Shown: positions 25,427-35,293, numbered from the stretch's first letter. The stretch is DNA of 64,000 bases from Paenibacillus phytohabitans (GCF_013141775.1 NZ_WHOB01000089.1:186001-250000), one strand, 5' to 3'. The notes: generated by a model not told the origin, from the sequence alone. Numbers and translations: made by a program.

Positions 25427-26521
25427 TCAGTTCAAAAAGCTGCTCAGCCCATTCTCCGCCTGCTTCAAAGCCTGCGGCTGCGAGCCCTCATTAAGCCCGA
25501 GCCGGTTGTTCAGCTGGGTGTTGATGGTCGTCATTTTGGACGTATAATCCTGGCAGCTCTCGATAATCCGCCGGTTGGACTGCTCCGAGGTATCCAGGGC
25601 ACTGAGCAGATCGCCTATTGCCTGATTCACAGCTTCGAGTGACATGGACGGCTTGGAGAGCAGCTCCGTGGTCTTCTCGGTAGTTGTACGCAGCAACCGT
25701 GCGTTCTCCTTGAACTGATCCTCGATCGTCTTGTTGGTGGCTTCCACAGCGTTAATGACATTCTCCTGATCAGCCAGGGACATGGCAATCATCGCCGACA
25801 CGGTGATCAGGTTAGAAGTCTTATCAATCGCGTTGTTTACGGAATCGATCAGCTTATCATTATTGTCATTGATGATATCCGTTGCCGCAATCGCCTGATT
25901 GTAGAGCAGAATCATTTCGGTCATGGACTGAATCCGTACCATTACCTTGCGCAGTCCCCGTTCCAGATACGCCTTGCGGAATTCGTTCTCCGGCTTGGCG
26001 ATTTCTACCTCGAACAGCTCCTTCAGCTTGTTGCCGAAGGCAATTTTGGTCTGCAGGTTATAAATCTCCTCCATCGAGGTGCGCTTCAGCTGGCGCATGT
26101 TGACGATGCTCTCTTCCAGCGTATCGCGGCCGTCGCGCAGACCGGTAATGATGGCATCAATATTGGTGCGGACGGACTGATATTTGTAGACATAATTTTT
26201 GAGCGGACTCTTGCGCAGCATTTTGCCGAAAAAGCTGACATTCTTGCTCTGCTGCAGCGTCTCGCACTCATTACGCAGCTTCATAATCATATTCGGCACT
26301 TCCACCCGTTTGCCGCTCATCAGGTCATTGACCGGACGATCCAGCAGCTTAAGGGTTTGTCCCGCTTTTTCCTGCGTCTTCACGCCAAGCTTGCCGATAT
26401 CATCCATCAGGGAATCCAGGGCTACCGTATCGGTCTTGGACACCTTCTCAATTAACTGGGAAGCTTCCTCCACTACCTTCTGTTCATCTTCTTTTCTCAG
26501 CTCGATCAACTGCGTGGACAT
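25427..26521 (-). CDS. TelA-family toxic anion resistance protein
   Basis: At 364 residues this is typical of TelA/YaaN/YceH proteins. It is almost wholly helical, with conserved stretches LDRPVNDLMSGKRVEVPNM, ESIVNMRQLKRTSMEEIYNLQ, YLERGLRKVMVRIQSMTEM and VSAMIAMSLADQENV. Members accompany tellurite and other stress-resistance loci; the mechanism is unknown. Last gene of the ter operon, 13 bases after the XpaC-like gene, reproducing the xpaC-yaaN pairing of Bacillus. Confidence 0.9.
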   Translation of the reverse strand: MSTQLIELRKEDEQKVVEEASQLIEKVSKTDTVALDSLMDDIGKLGVKTQEKAGQTLKLLDRPVNDLMSGKRVEVPNMIMKLRNECETLQQSKNVSFFGKMLRKSPLKNYVYKYQSVRTNIDAIITGLRDGRDTLEESIVNMRQLKRTSMEEIYNLQTKIAFGNKLKELFEVEIAKPENEFRKAYLERGLRKVMVRIQSMTEMILLYNQAIAATDIINDNNDKLIDSVNNAIDKTSNLITVSAMIAMSLADQENVINAVEATNKTIEDQFKENARLLRTTTEKTTELLSKPSMSLEAVNQAIGDLLSALDTSEQSNRRIIESCQDYTSKMTTINTQLNNRLGLNEGSQPQALKQAENGLSSFLN

Positions 26522-26534
26522 GGTTTTCCTCCTC

Positions 26535-27260
26535 CTATAGTTCGGAACTGCTGTAACGCTGATGAATCAGTTCCGCCTTGGTCTGAAGTTCCATCAGGTC
26601 TTTATGTTCGATCGTAGACGCAATATCGGATATTTTGGTATCGACATCACGCAGACCGTTCAGCAGCATTCTCCGGTTTCTCGTCTTGGCTTCGCCGCCC
26701 AGCCTCAGGAACGGATTGATCACACCGTTGAGATCCTTCAGCACCAGTCTGCGGACGGTGTGGTTGATCTCGCCGTTGCCAAGTTCCTGCAGCAGAGGAA
26801 TCACACGCTGCAGTCTGGCGAACAGCGCCAGTGACTTCTCGACGATCTCATTGTCCAGCGTATCCTTCTGCCCTTCAGATATAATCATATCCTCCAGAAT
26901 GCTAAGATACTCCACTACCGGAGCGAATTCCGCTCCGATGGTAATCTCCCCTCTGGTCTCAGCTCCCGCTTTGACCGCAGAAGCCTGTCCCGCAGCCGGG
27001 AGTGGGCCTGCGGCCGGGGCGCTGCCAGCCGGGGACTGAAGCGCCCCTGCTGAAGCTGCAGGGACCGCTGCCGGCTCTTGCCCGGCGGGAATAACCTCCA
27101 CCGGGAGATTCACTCTTGTGCGCCTGAAGCCCGGCACTGCAAGGGCGGCCCCGGCAACCGGAAGCAGCAGCGAGATCAGCTCGGGCAGGAACCCGCTGGT
27201 CAATACAGCCACAACATAGCCGGCCCCGGCGTATACCAGTACTTTGAATTTAGCTTGCAT
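26535..27260 (-). CDS. XpaC-like membrane protein, TelA partner
   Basis: The protein has 241 residues: two short hydrophobic helices (about 8-45), an Ala/Pro-rich linker (about 55-95), then a helical cytoplasmic domain (about 105-241; EYLSILEDMIISEGQKDTL). Size, layout and the position directly before telA resemble XpaC of Bacillus, but the similarity is not strong enough to assign the name. ATG has AGGTG seven bases upstream. Likely acts with TelA at the membrane. Confidence 0.72.
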   Translation of the reverse strand: MQAKFKVLVYAGAGYVVAVLTSGFLPELISLLLPVAGAALAVPGFRRTRVNLPVEVIPAGQEPAAVPAASAGALQSPAGSAPAAGPLPAAGQASAVKAGAETRGEITIGAEFAPVVEYLSILEDMIISEGQKDTLDNEIVEKSLALFARLQRVIPLLQELGNGEINHTVRRLVLKDLNGVINPFLRLGGEAKTRNRRMLLNGLRDVDTKISDIASTIEHKDLMELQTKAELIHQRYSSSEL

Positions 27261-27296
27261 TCCTTCTCACCTCTTATGAGCGTGAATGCTCCACAC

Positions 27297-28352
27297 TCAA
27301 TTCACGGAATCCGTAACCACGGATTCTCCGTTTATTTTCATGATCAGCGGCTGTTCAACATGGCTTGCCAAGACATTGTGCGCGAATTCTACAGGCTGAA
27401 CTTCGCCGCCCAGAGCGCTTTTGACTGCCAGATAAGGGAAGTTAATCCCAGACAGACACGAGATATGCAGGCCCCCGGACATCCGCGGATTAATCTCAAG
27501 CAGCTTGGGTACATCGCCGCTGTATTTCATCTGGACATTGAAATTATAAGGAATCCGGTAGGTCTCGGCCACCCTGCGGGCAACCTCTTCCAGCTCCGGA
27601 ATATGCTCCATCAGCCGCAGCCGTCCGCCCGCCTTACGGCGCGGGACAGCGGCAAGCAGATTGCCATGCGCATCTGCCAGACAATCAATACTATATTCAT
27701 ATCCCTCCAGCAGCTCCATAACCATCAGATTAGGAAAACTCTCCGCTCCGGAAAGAATGCGATAAGCATCCTCGAAGGAAATCAACGGCGTTACATGTCC
27801 AAACAGCTCTTCCAGCGGGCTGCGGTTATTATCTATAATCCGGAATCCGAGACCGCCCTCTGTTTCGGTCGGCTTGAAGCAGACCTTATGTCCCTTGGAG
27901 ACGAGTTCTTCATAGGCTTCCTTGAACTGCTCTGCATTACTTGCGACATGATAATCTGGAATCGTCATGATTCCGTTAGACTTCACACTTTCGTAGAACT
28001 TGCCTTTATCCATAATCATTTCCAGCAGATCCTGATCGCGGCAGACCAGCACCTTCGTCCCGATGGCATCGAACAAGGACACATGCCGGGCGATATCCAG
28101 CATATGCAGCCGCGGAATGAAAATATCAATCTCATTGCGGCGGCAGAAATCAACGCAGAACTGCACGTATTCGATTCCCGTAAGCTCAGGCTCGGCCCCC
28201 GCAACATCAGCGCCCTGCAGCGACATATGGCGGATATCCGGGTGGGTGGCGAATATTTGAACCGGGATGCCGTCTTCATTGTTCCGGATGAGATTCATGT
28301 AATGAAAAGCCACGGAAAACCAGCGATTGAAATAAATATTTACCTTTTTCAT
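27297..28352 (-). CDS. ATP-grasp ligase of the Ter-associated biosynthetic module
   Basis: A 351-residue ATP-grasp enzyme. An N-terminal pre-ATP-grasp domain (about 1-110) precedes the ATP-binding fold: KGKFYESVKSNGI, the lysine strand HKVCFKPTETEGGLGFRI with the flexible Gly loop, VMELLEGYEYSIDCL, and the metal site EINPRMSGG. ATP-grasp enzymes join a carboxylate to an amine or thiol through an acyl phosphate. The substrate is unknown. Its ATG overlaps the HAD stop (ATGA), so translation is coupled. It belongs to the metabolite module that comparative genomics links to Ter proteins. Confidence 0.87.
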   Translation of the reverse strand: MKKVNIYFNRWFSVAFHYMNLIRNNEDGIPVQIFATHPDIRHMSLQGADVAGAEPELTGIEYVQFCVDFCRRNEIDIFIPRLHMLDIARHVSLFDAIGTKVLVCRDQDLLEMIMDKGKFYESVKSNGIMTIPDYHVASNAEQFKEAYEELVSKGHKVCFKPTETEGGLGFRIIDNNRSPLEELFGHVTPLISFEDAYRILSGAESFPNLMVMELLEGYEYSIDCLADAHGNLLAAVPRRKAGGRLRLMEHIPELEEVARRVAETYRIPYNFNVQMKYSGDVPKLLEINPRMSGGLHISCLSGINFPYLAVKSALGGEVQPVEFAHNVLASHVEQPLIMKINGESVVTDSVN

Positions 28353-29182
28353 TGTGGCCCAACTCCCAATGCTGTCAAATTATTATAAATCGTTTGAACA
28401 TACTGCATAATCTCATCCCCGGCAAATACACCCGATTGCTTCGTGAAAGGATACTCTAAGTTTACTAGACCCGCCTGCTGCTCGGCAAATATTTCTCCGT
28501 GACAGGGGGCAATGGCATAGTCTGCAGCCGCCAGCAGGCTCTTGTCCAGCAGGGAATCGCCTGAAGCGACCATCGGCTCTGAGCGGACGGTACGGCGGAC
28601 ATGAAGGATCGCGTCACTTTTGTTCACGGCCTCCGGCACAATGTAGAGCTTGCGCCCCTGCAGCGATACCTTCCAGCCCAGTCCATCCAGCCGCTCAGCC
28701 ATGCGGGTAATCTCATCCAGCGGCAGAGAATCACGGTGTACTACGAAGGTGTAGAACAGCTCGTCGCAATACCGCTCGCTGGTAATCCATTCTGCCCGTA
28801 CTACAGAGCGGACAATCCTGCCGGCTTCCTCAGCCGGCACGGACCCGCGTTCCACCAGCCGCCCGACAGCCGCCCGCCATTCATGGTCCACTACCCCGTT
28901 CACGAGAATGTTGCCTCCATTACTGGTAACGGCATAATCCGGAATAATGGTCTCCTGGAACAGGTTAATCCGCCGGTACTGTGCGATAGTGCGCGTAGTC
29001 ACCGGCATGAAGACGATCTTCGCCGCAAGCTCTTTCAGCATATCCAGAGCCTGCTGCGATATATACGAGACCGTTCTGCCGTCAATCACTTCGGCCGGCA
29101 CCAGCCCGGAGGCATCCCCGGGAACTCCGATGGCATTCAGAGAGTAGATCAGCGTACGGTCCAGATCACTGGCGTAGATCAT
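28349..29182 (-). CDS. HAD-family phosphatase of the Ter module
   Basis: The 277-residue protein starts MIYASDLDRTLIYS. The nucleophile motif DLDRT is the variant seen in sucrose-phosphatase-like HADs. Motif II is VTTRTIAQYRRIN, the lysine motif is in NKSDAILHVR, and the acidic motif IV is ASGDSLLDKSLL. A cap domain lies between. Likely removes a phosphate from an intermediate in the Ter-linked pathway. It overlaps both neighbours by four bases. Confidence 0.87.
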   Translation of the reverse strand: MIYASDLDRTLIYSLNAIGVPGDASGLVPAEVIDGRTVSYISQQALDMLKELAAKIVFMPVTTRTIAQYRRINLFQETIIPDYAVTSNGGNILVNGVVDHEWRAAVGRLVERGSVPAEEAGRIVRSVVRAEWITSERYCDELFYTFVVHRDSLPLDEITRMAERLDGLGWKVSLQGRKLYIVPEAVNKSDAILHVRRTVRSEPMVASGDSLLDKSLLAAADYAIAPCHGEIFAEQQAGLVNLEYPFTKQSGVFAGDEIMQYVQTIYNNLTALGVGPQ

Positions 29183-30333
29183 TCACTCTCCCCTTTCAGC
29201 GGCTTAATGATCCCGCAGCAGGAATACGTAAGTCCGGGGAATACCTCTACTGGTACACCGCGGTCTTCGGCCAGCAGCAGAATATGCCGCAGGTTGGGAT
29301 TGTCCAGCCGATCAACGAGGATTCTCCAGGGCACTCTGCGCAGCAGCACACGCGTGGTCTCGCCAACCCCCGGCTTCACCAGATTGATATTATCAATGCC
29401 GAAGGTCTCCTGAATACTGCGGATATCAGCCAGCCCCTGCCAGGTAATCTCCGGAGGATCCGCCTGCATCTCTTCAGCAAGCTTCAGCCCCTCCGCAGCC
29501 ACCTCACGGAAATAAGGAGTCACAGCTTCCACGAATACATTAGACAGATCACTATCCAGCCATTCCTTGTAGAACTTGGCCCCGTGGAACTCCTCCGGTC
29601 CGATCAGATCGTCGCGGAGCACGGTACGGCTCATCAATCCGGATACCGTAGAATTCAGGCAAGCGCTTGGGATCAGGTAATCCTCCCTTGTGCCGAAGGT
29701 TCCCGAACAGTATCCGGGATCGGCAAGCACCGCCAGATCATCATTCAGGGTAATCCCATATTTGCTGTACATGCTCTCGCAGGCCTCGATCAGCACCTGG
29801 CGGATAGCCCCTTTGCCGGTCCAGCCGTCAATGAACTGCAGCTCTGCATCGCTTCCGTGCTGCTGCAGCATATATAGCACAGCGTTCTCATCGATACCTT
29901 TACCCCGGATAATCGAAATACTGTAATGCGGCAGATCCGCTTCATAGCGCTCCAGAATATACCTTTTGATCAGCACGCCTATCGGGGTACCTGCTCTGGC
30001 CAGTGAGACCAGCACCGTATTCGCCGTTCCCCGCTGAGCCACAATCATCTCAGATACAGCAGCTACAGCAAGCGCCACCTTCCTCGCGGTATGCTGCAAT
30101 GTCTCATGGAACAATTCGATATACTGCTCCGTCGGCTGGTATTCTACAGGGAGCATCTCTGAGTAATGCACGCCCGACTGGATAGCTTCCTCCCGTTCGG
30201 CTGTTCCCCGCTCCAGGGATACATCGCTGAGGTCCTTGAGCAGAAAAGTAACATCTGAAGCAGGGTAGCTACCCAGCGGAACCGGAGGGGATATTCTTCT
30301 GTTCATTATCTCTTCCATTTCGATTCCCTTCAT
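29179..30333 (-). CDS. StiP / PRTase_1 family protein of the Ter module
   Basis: A 384-residue protein of the family annotated both as cysteine protease StiP and as a phosphoribosyltransferase-fold enzyme (PRTase_1). Recognisable blocks are SDVTFLLKDL near the N-terminus, LVSLARAGTPIGVLIKRY, FIDGWTGKGAI (a PRPP-loop-like segment), and a C-terminal GVGETTRVLLRRVPWRI. The enzymatic role is disputed in annotation; the context favours PRTase-like chemistry. Start ATG overlaps the preceding stop by four bases and lies nine bases after GGAGG. Confidence 0.85.
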   Translation of the reverse strand: MKGIEMEEIMNRRISPPVPLGSYPASDVTFLLKDLSDVSLERGTAEREEAIQSGVHYSEMLPVEYQPTEQYIELFHETLQHTARKVALAVAAVSEMIVAQRGTANTVLVSLARAGTPIGVLIKRYILERYEADLPHYSISIIRGKGIDENAVLYMLQQHGSDAELQFIDGWTGKGAIRQVLIEACESMYSKYGITLNDDLAVLADPGYCSGTFGTREDYLIPSACLNSTVSGLMSRTVLRDDLIGPEEFHGAKFYKEWLDSDLSNVFVEAVTPYFREVAAEGLKLAEEMQADPPEITWQGLADIRSIQETFGIDNINLVKPGVGETTRVLLRRVPWRILVDRLDNPNLRHILLLAEDRGVPVEVFPGLTYSCCGIIKPLKGESE

Positions 30334-31754
30334 ATCCGCGAGCCTCCAGTTTCAGGTTCAGAGGCCAGTATAATAAGATGCACCTTATTGCCTGCCAGCC
30401 TCTGCAAAATATCCGTCATCGGTTCAATCCGCTGCCGCGGCACATCCCGCTCAAGCAGCACAAAGATATCATCATACTGGCCGGGATCCACATTATAGAT
30501 GAAATTGGTGATCTCTGTGTCGCCTGCGGACGGATACGCTGCTGCACTGTGCACACCGTAATCCGCACGGCGCTGCGGATGGATCGGACTGCGGGTAGAG
30601 GATTGATAGGACACACCCTCACCCATCTCCGCGGCAATCCGCATCGGCAGATACATGAACTCACCTACGCCCATCACCAAAGTGCGGGAGCCTTCCCGTA
30701 AGTCACGGAGCTTCCCGGCCACCCGGCTGACCCCTTCGTCAATCCGCCGGTTATCTGCAGAATCCAGACCAAAACGGCCGCTGTATTTCAGATAGGGGGA
30801 GAGGTTCACAATGCCTAGCGCATCCGCAGAGGTCACCTGCAGCCGCTCTAATCCATCCTGCACATATGTGGTAACGAGCTCCGCCAACGCTGCGGGCTCT
30901 TCGCCGCTTCCGGGCTGCGGCTTCAGCAGAGGGGTTCCAGTCACCTCAATGCTGCCCTGCAGCAAAGATAAGGCGGTAATTCTAATTCCCAGCTCCTGCT
31001 CCAGATCACGGTAAGCCTGAATATTCGCGGTGCTCCGCCAATCCAGAATTGAAGCCACTACATACTCCCGGCGCGGGAATTTGGACTGGACATCACGAAT
31101 GGTATTGATCGCCGTATTGCCGGTCGTAATCTCATCATCCACCAGCACGATCGGCTCCGTTCCCGACAACAGCTTAGGATTCAGGGCATAACAGAGATGA
31201 TCTACAGCATGGGAATGCTCCTCTTCGAAGGTGACTACGGATTCCAGTTCAGGAATATTCTCACGGGTCGTATGAATATATGAGGCTCCGCCGGCAAACA
31301 TGTTGTACATGCTGTGGCCCAGGGCGGTAGCGGTTTCGGCAAAGCCGATAAATAAGGCAGGCTGAGGCAGCACCAGACGTGCAGCAAGCAGATCATGATA
31401 GGCCTCTTCCGCGAATTCAGGATGAATCAGGCCATGAACCGCCTGGCTCATCAGCTTGTCCATGATTTCCCGTTCAGCGCTATCCGCACTCATCTCTAAG
31501 TACAGGAGAAGGGCAAGTGCCGCTCCGCTAAGCAGAGGGGTATAGGGACCTACAGGAATATGTTTGCCAAGCACTTTGCTGACGAATAGAAAAGAGCGTT
31601 TCTTGTTGATGCGGGCGGCCATGGAGAACAAGGCTTCCACGGGCATATGAAAGGGGTTGGAGGTTTCCGTTACCGTAACCTGCAGATTCTCGACGATATT
31701 AAACGTGTGTGTATTCGTTCTCGGGTAGTAATCCGACAAAATGCTGTTGTTCAT
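30330..31754 (-). CDS. PRTase-TRSP two-domain protein of the Ter module
   Basis: 474 residues. The N-terminal half is a type I phosphoribosyltransferase-like domain with the PRPP loop IVLVDDEITTGNTAINTI. The C-terminal half is the TRSP domain, with the name-giving STRSPIHPQ. Probably forms or breaks a glycosidic bond between phosphoribosyl and a base-like group; the substrate is unknown. The gene overlaps the upstream lyase gene by 56 bases. Both frames look real: this start has GGGGTG six bases upstream, and the lyase C-terminus keeps coding character through the overlap. Confidence 0.86.
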   Translation of the reverse strand: MNNSILSDYYPRTNTHTFNIVENLQVTVTETSNPFHMPVEALFSMAARINKKRSFLFVSKVLGKHIPVGPYTPLLSGAALALLLYLEMSADSAEREIMDKLMSQAVHGLIHPEFAEEAYHDLLAARLVLPQPALFIGFAETATALGHSMYNMFAGGASYIHTTRENIPELESVVTFEEEHSHAVDHLCYALNPKLLSGTEPIVLVDDEITTGNTAINTIRDVQSKFPRREYVVASILDWRSTANIQAYRDLEQELGIRITALSLLQGSIEVTGTPLLKPQPGSGEEPAALAELVTTYVQDGLERLQVTSADALGIVNLSPYLKYSGRFGLDSADNRRIDEGVSRVAGKLRDLREGSRTLVMGVGEFMYLPMRIAAEMGEGVSYQSSTRSPIHPQRRADYGVHSAAAYPSAGDTEITNFIYNVDPGQYDDIFVLLERDVPRQRIEPMTDILQRLAGNKVHLIILASEPETGGSRI

Positions 31755-32907
31755 GTAACACCCCGTATATTTGAGATCGTAGTAAAATACGTCTAGCCCA
31801 GTTCAAATGTGGCTTAATTTCATTCATCTTGTTGTAATATTCGCTCTTGAACACTCCGCGGCTGCCATCATTGCTCTCCACAATACTTAAGGCGTCCACA
31901 TATTCTTCATGCATTACTGTATACATCGCCTGCACGGGTCTGAGATGGGAAGGATGAATGATCGTTTTGCCCACAATACCGTTTTCCTTGTCCAAAATCA
32001 CTTCACGAATCAGACCATCCATCGAGCTGGAAATGTATTTATTCCGCATCTCACGGCCATGTTTGCCATAGGTATCTTCAAAAGGAGTCTCGCGAAGCTG
32101 AGGACGCAGAACCCGGTGTCCTTTGCTCGCGAAGTATTCCCATACGGGTCCTGAGATGACATACCCTTCTTCCACACGGCCAAATATATTAATAATATCC
32201 GACATGCAGTCGCGGATCGGCGTCAGATCATAGATGCTGATATCGGGACTGCGCCGCAGTCCGAACAGGCTGGAGAAATCCGTTGCTCCAATTCTGACAT
32301 TGAGCACATATTCGCGGTATTGCCCCAGCAGATCACGGATGGCCAGCAGGCTGTCCAGCCGGCTCTCCCGGTAGATGATCGGAGCATTCTCCAGAATCGG
32401 CATTCCGTACAGCACAGGGGCAGAATAGGTACGTGTATTATTGTAGTCGGCAATGGCCTCAAAGAACTCCACACCGTTCAGGACAGAAAACTTAGGAAAT
32501 ACAAAGCCGGTCAGCATCGTTATTAATGAACCCAGCCGGAAAATCAGATCCCGCAGCTGCTCCGGATTGCGTACACGGATGAACAGCAGCGGCAGACTGC
32601 CTCTGGGCTCCGGATCATTCTCGGCGTAAGCGGACAGGAAGGCAAGATGCCGTACAACGGATTCTTCAGCATAATCCACCTCGCCATCCCCTATGGCATC
32701 CTCCAGATCTATAATTACCGTAACGAGCCCCGAGGCTCTCAGCTTAATAATATCTTCGGCAACACTGGACCTTGTAGCAGGCATATAAAGGGCAGCTCCG
32801 ACGGCGTAAGCCAGTAAATCCTTGCTGGTTGTATGATCAAATGAAACCGGCGGAACATGAAATAATGAAGTTTCCTGTTCTTGCGTAAGGTAATCGAAAT
32901 ATCTCAA
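31699..32907 (-). CDS. HpcH/HpaI- or CitE-like TIM-barrel C-C lyase of the Ter module
   Basis: A 402-residue protein related to citrate-lyase-beta and HpcH/HpaI aldolases. Visible motifs are LYMPATRSSVAEDI, TVIIDLEDAIGDGEVDYAE (metal-binding acidic residues), FPKFSV, and GKTIIHPSHLRPVQ (close to the family IHPxQ element). Predicted Mg-dependent cleavage or formation of a carbon-carbon bond in the unknown Ter-linked metabolite. Start is TTG, seven bases after AAGGGGG. First gene of the metabolite module, separated from terC by 232 bases containing a strong hairpin. Confidence 0.85.
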   Translation of the reverse strand: MRYFDYLTQEQETSLFHVPPVSFDHTTSKDLLAYAVGAALYMPATRSSVAEDIIKLRASGLVTVIIDLEDAIGDGEVDYAEESVVRHLAFLSAYAENDPEPRGSLPLLFIRVRNPEQLRDLIFRLGSLITMLTGFVFPKFSVLNGVEFFEAIADYNNTRTYSAPVLYGMPILENAPIIYRESRLDSLLAIRDLLGQYREYVLNVRIGATDFSSLFGLRRSPDISIYDLTPIRDCMSDIINIFGRVEEGYVISGPVWEYFASKGHRVLRPQLRETPFEDTYGKHGREMRNKYISSSMDGLIREVILDKENGIVGKTIIHPSHLRPVQAMYTVMHEEYVDALSIVESNDGSRGVFKSEYYNKMNEIKPHLNWARRILLRSQIYGVLHEQQHFVGLLPENEYTHV

Positions 32908-32972
32908 GGCCTTTCCCCCTTAATGATGTGCCAAGCACAAAACGAATAGCCTCTCCATATAGAGACAAGCAG

Positions 32973-33011
32973 AACCGGCTATGCCGTCCTCTCGGGGACG
33001 GCATCCGGCTT
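32973..33011 (-). other. Hairpin between terC and the metabolite module
   Basis: ATGCCGTCC (32981-32989) pairs with GGACGGCAT (32996-33004). The stem is extended outward by AACCGG with CCGG plus TT, with small bulges. There is no U-tract, so it is more likely an RNA processing or stabilising element than a terminator. Confidence 0.5.
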
Positions 33012-33139
33012 TCTCAAATACAAGCAAAGGCCATGCTATAACATATAACGATTACCCGGAAGCACGCCGGAGTCCACCCTTCCCGTGAACTCCCCGGCTT
33101 CCTGTACAGCTATGAAGCTAAATCTATTCATCAGGGGAA

Positions 33140-33883
33140 TCAGGCTTTGCGGTTCGCCTCTTTTTTGCGTTTACTGGCGCTGTACACAATGGTACCCACA
33201 AACACTGCAATCAGAACCGTGAAGAAGATCACATGCGGCATCTCATACCCGAACGCACCAGCAAGCATTTTACCGGCAATAAGTGCAATGAGCAGGAATG
33301 CTGACTGTTCCAGTTCAGGGTATTTAGCAATCAGCTTGAGGAATACCTGTGCCACGCCGCGCATCATCAGCACGCCGAGGATCCCCCCCAGGAATAGCAC
33401 CCAGACTTGATTACTAAGACCGAATGCAGCAACTACACTGTCAATACTGAAGGCAATATCCATTAATTCAACCAGGAGCACCGTCCTCCAGAAAGAGGTG
33501 CCTTTGTTCTTCGTCTCCCCTTCTTCTCCGCCACCCTTAAACAGACCTTTATAGGCAATGTAGAAGAGGTACAGAGCACCAAGAGCCTTAACCTCCCAGA
33601 ATCCAATCAGGAAGGTACCCAGACCAATCGCCAGGAATCTGAATAAATAAGCCCCGAGTATCCCGTAAAACAGTGCCTTACGCTGCTGCTCTTTCGGTAA
33701 ATGCTTAACCATTACCGCCAGCACGAGCGCGTTATCTGCGGAGAGCAGGCCCTCCAGCAGAACCAGACTCCCGATAATCCCCCAGCTGACAGGATCGGAG
33801 AGCGTCGCTACAACATCACTCCATGAGAAGAAATGCCCATAATTCTCACTGATACTCCTAAAAAAATCACTGAACCAGTCCAT
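33140..33883 (-). CDS. TerC-family integral membrane protein (YceF-like)
   Basis: 247 residues with about seven membrane helices. The first motif is SLVLLEGLLSADNALVLAVM with the family's conserved acidic residue and ADNAL; the second is LVELMDIAFSIDSVVAA, carrying the matching ELxDxxFSxDS. TerC/MeeF-type proteins are now linked to metal (Mn) export during protein secretion as well as tellurite resistance. Located between TerD-TerA and the metabolite module in the operon, as yceF follows yceCDE in Bacillus. ATG after GGAGG. Confidence 0.92.
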   Translation of the reverse strand: MDWFSDFFRSISENYGHFFSWSDVVATLSDPVSWGIIGSLVLLEGLLSADNALVLAVMVKHLPKEQQRKALFYGILGAYLFRFLAIGLGTFLIGFWEVKALGALYLFYIAYKGLFKGGGEEGETKNKGTSFWRTVLLVELMDIAFSIDSVVAAFGLSNQVWVLFLGGILGVLMMRGVAQVFLKLIAKYPELEQSAFLLIALIAGKMLAGAFGYEMPHVIFFTVLIAVFVGTIVYSASKRKKEANRKA

Positions 33884-33910
33884 TCCACTTGCGCCTCCGG
33901 TAAAATAAAA

Positions 33911-35239
33911 TTATTTGCTGCCTGCTACCCAGCGAAGCCCCCAGCCATAGGCCTCATCCATCTCCTTATGACCGCTGAAATATTGCACAAGCCGTTCAAT
34001 ACTGAAGGTCTCGTTGCCTACATTCCGGATCAGCGCGATGGCGCACATGCCCTTACGGTTGTTATGCTCGTCCAGATTAACGACAATATCCGGTCCTCCA
34101 TCCTGCTTCAGGGTAACCACCCCATCCGCCTCGGACCAATTGGTAACTCCCTTGTAAATAAAAGAAAACACTAAAATTCTTTCGATTTGTGCAACCTTAC
34201 TTCCGTTTATACGCAGATTCTCGCCGGATGTTACGGAGCCTGTCCGGTCATCCCCATCCAGCATGATGTACGGCGGCTGCTGCAGGTTGCCGAACGCATT
34301 GCCCAGCGCCTGCACAACTCCCTTGCTGCCGTTCTTCAGTTCATACAGGCAGGCAAGATCCAGATCCACGCCGCCCTTGTTACGGCTGAACAGTCCCCCC
34401 CCCTGCTTCTGATTCCAGTTCAGGTTGATGACGAGCTCACCGAGACCGGAGGCTGATTTCTTCAGGTTGATGGAATCGCCCTTCTTCTTCAGCTCAATCT
34501 TCTTCAGATTGAGATTCAGCGGCGGTGCGGGAGCTTCCTCCTGCTTCGGCGCAGGCACAGGCGGAGGCGGAATCACTATAGCAGGTCTGGCTTGCTCCAC
34601 CTTCGGTGGTGGCACCTGAAGCGGCGTGCGTTCCGGCGGTGCCGCCGTCTTCACAGGCTGTGGTGCCGCCGCCGGAGCAGGCTCATCCTCCACTTCTATG
34701 CCATAGTTGCCGCACAGCGCTTTGAGTCCGCCGGAGAAGCCTGCAACGATCGCACTGAATTTCCATTCTTCGCCGTATCTATATAATTCTCCTACCACAA
34801 CAGCTGTTTCCACAGAGAAATGATTTCCCAGGTTACACCGCAGAATTTCCGCCCCTGTCGCCTGATCCAGGATCCGGCACTGGGCCTCGCTCATCTGTCC
34901 GAACATTTGCTTGCGGTTCTCGCCATCATACAGGGTAAGGGTAAAGGCTATCTTCGCGATACCTGCAGGAATCTTGTCCAGTCCCACCTCGAACTGCTTA
35001 AGTCCTCCCGAAGCTGCACCCGGCACATCCTTATATCTGATATAAGGCGTAGACGGGTTATTATAAAAGATCAGATCATCGTCACTATTTACTTTGCCTT
35101 GCGCCCCAAGCAGGAACGCAGAGGCGTCAATATCCATGGAAGATGGAGCTTTCCACCCGATCTCTACAATGATATTGCGGATTCCCGGGTTTCCTTTGGT
35201 CAGGTCTGCTTTCTGCCCTTTAACTACTTCAGTACTCAT
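33911..35239 (-). CDS. TerD-TerA fusion protein
   Basis: 442 residues: an N-terminal TerD domain (about 1-185; VVKGQKADLTKGNPGI and the GGLKALCGNYGIEVED end), a Pro/Ala-rich linker (about 190-265), and a C-terminal TerA-like domain (about 270-442; LGELVINLNWNQK, GGVDLDLACLYELKNG, LDGDDRTG). TerD domains bind Ca through acidic loops; the N-terminal copy has MDIDASAFLL rather than the fuller DxDxS loop of its neighbours, and the C-terminal copy keeps DLDLAC and DGDD. Probably a multivalent scaffold at the membrane with TerC. ATG seven bases after AAGGTGG. Confidence 0.88.
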   Translation of the reverse strand: MSTEVVKGQKADLTKGNPGIRNIIVEIGWKAPSSMDIDASAFLLGAQGKVNSDDDLIFYNNPSTPYIRYKDVPGAASGGLKQFEVGLDKIPAGIAKIAFTLTLYDGENRKQMFGQMSEAQCRILDQATGAEILRCNLGNHFSVETAVVVGELYRYGEEWKFSAIVAGFSGGLKALCGNYGIEVEDEPAPAAAPQPVKTAAPPERTPLQVPPPKVEQARPAIVIPPPPVPAPKQEEAPAPPLNLNLKKIELKKKGDSINLKKSASGLGELVINLNWNQKQGGGLFSRNKGGVDLDLACLYELKNGSKGVVQALGNAFGNLQQPPYIMLDGDDRTGSVTSGENLRINGSKVAQIERILVFSFIYKGVTNWSEADGVVTLKQDGGPDIVVNLDEHNNRKGMCAIALIRNVGNETFSIERLVQYFSGHKEMDEAYGWGLRWVAGSK

Positions 35240-35293
35240 TCTTACGCCACCTTTATAAATGGATAAGAGTGCAACTTATACACTTTTGTCTAT

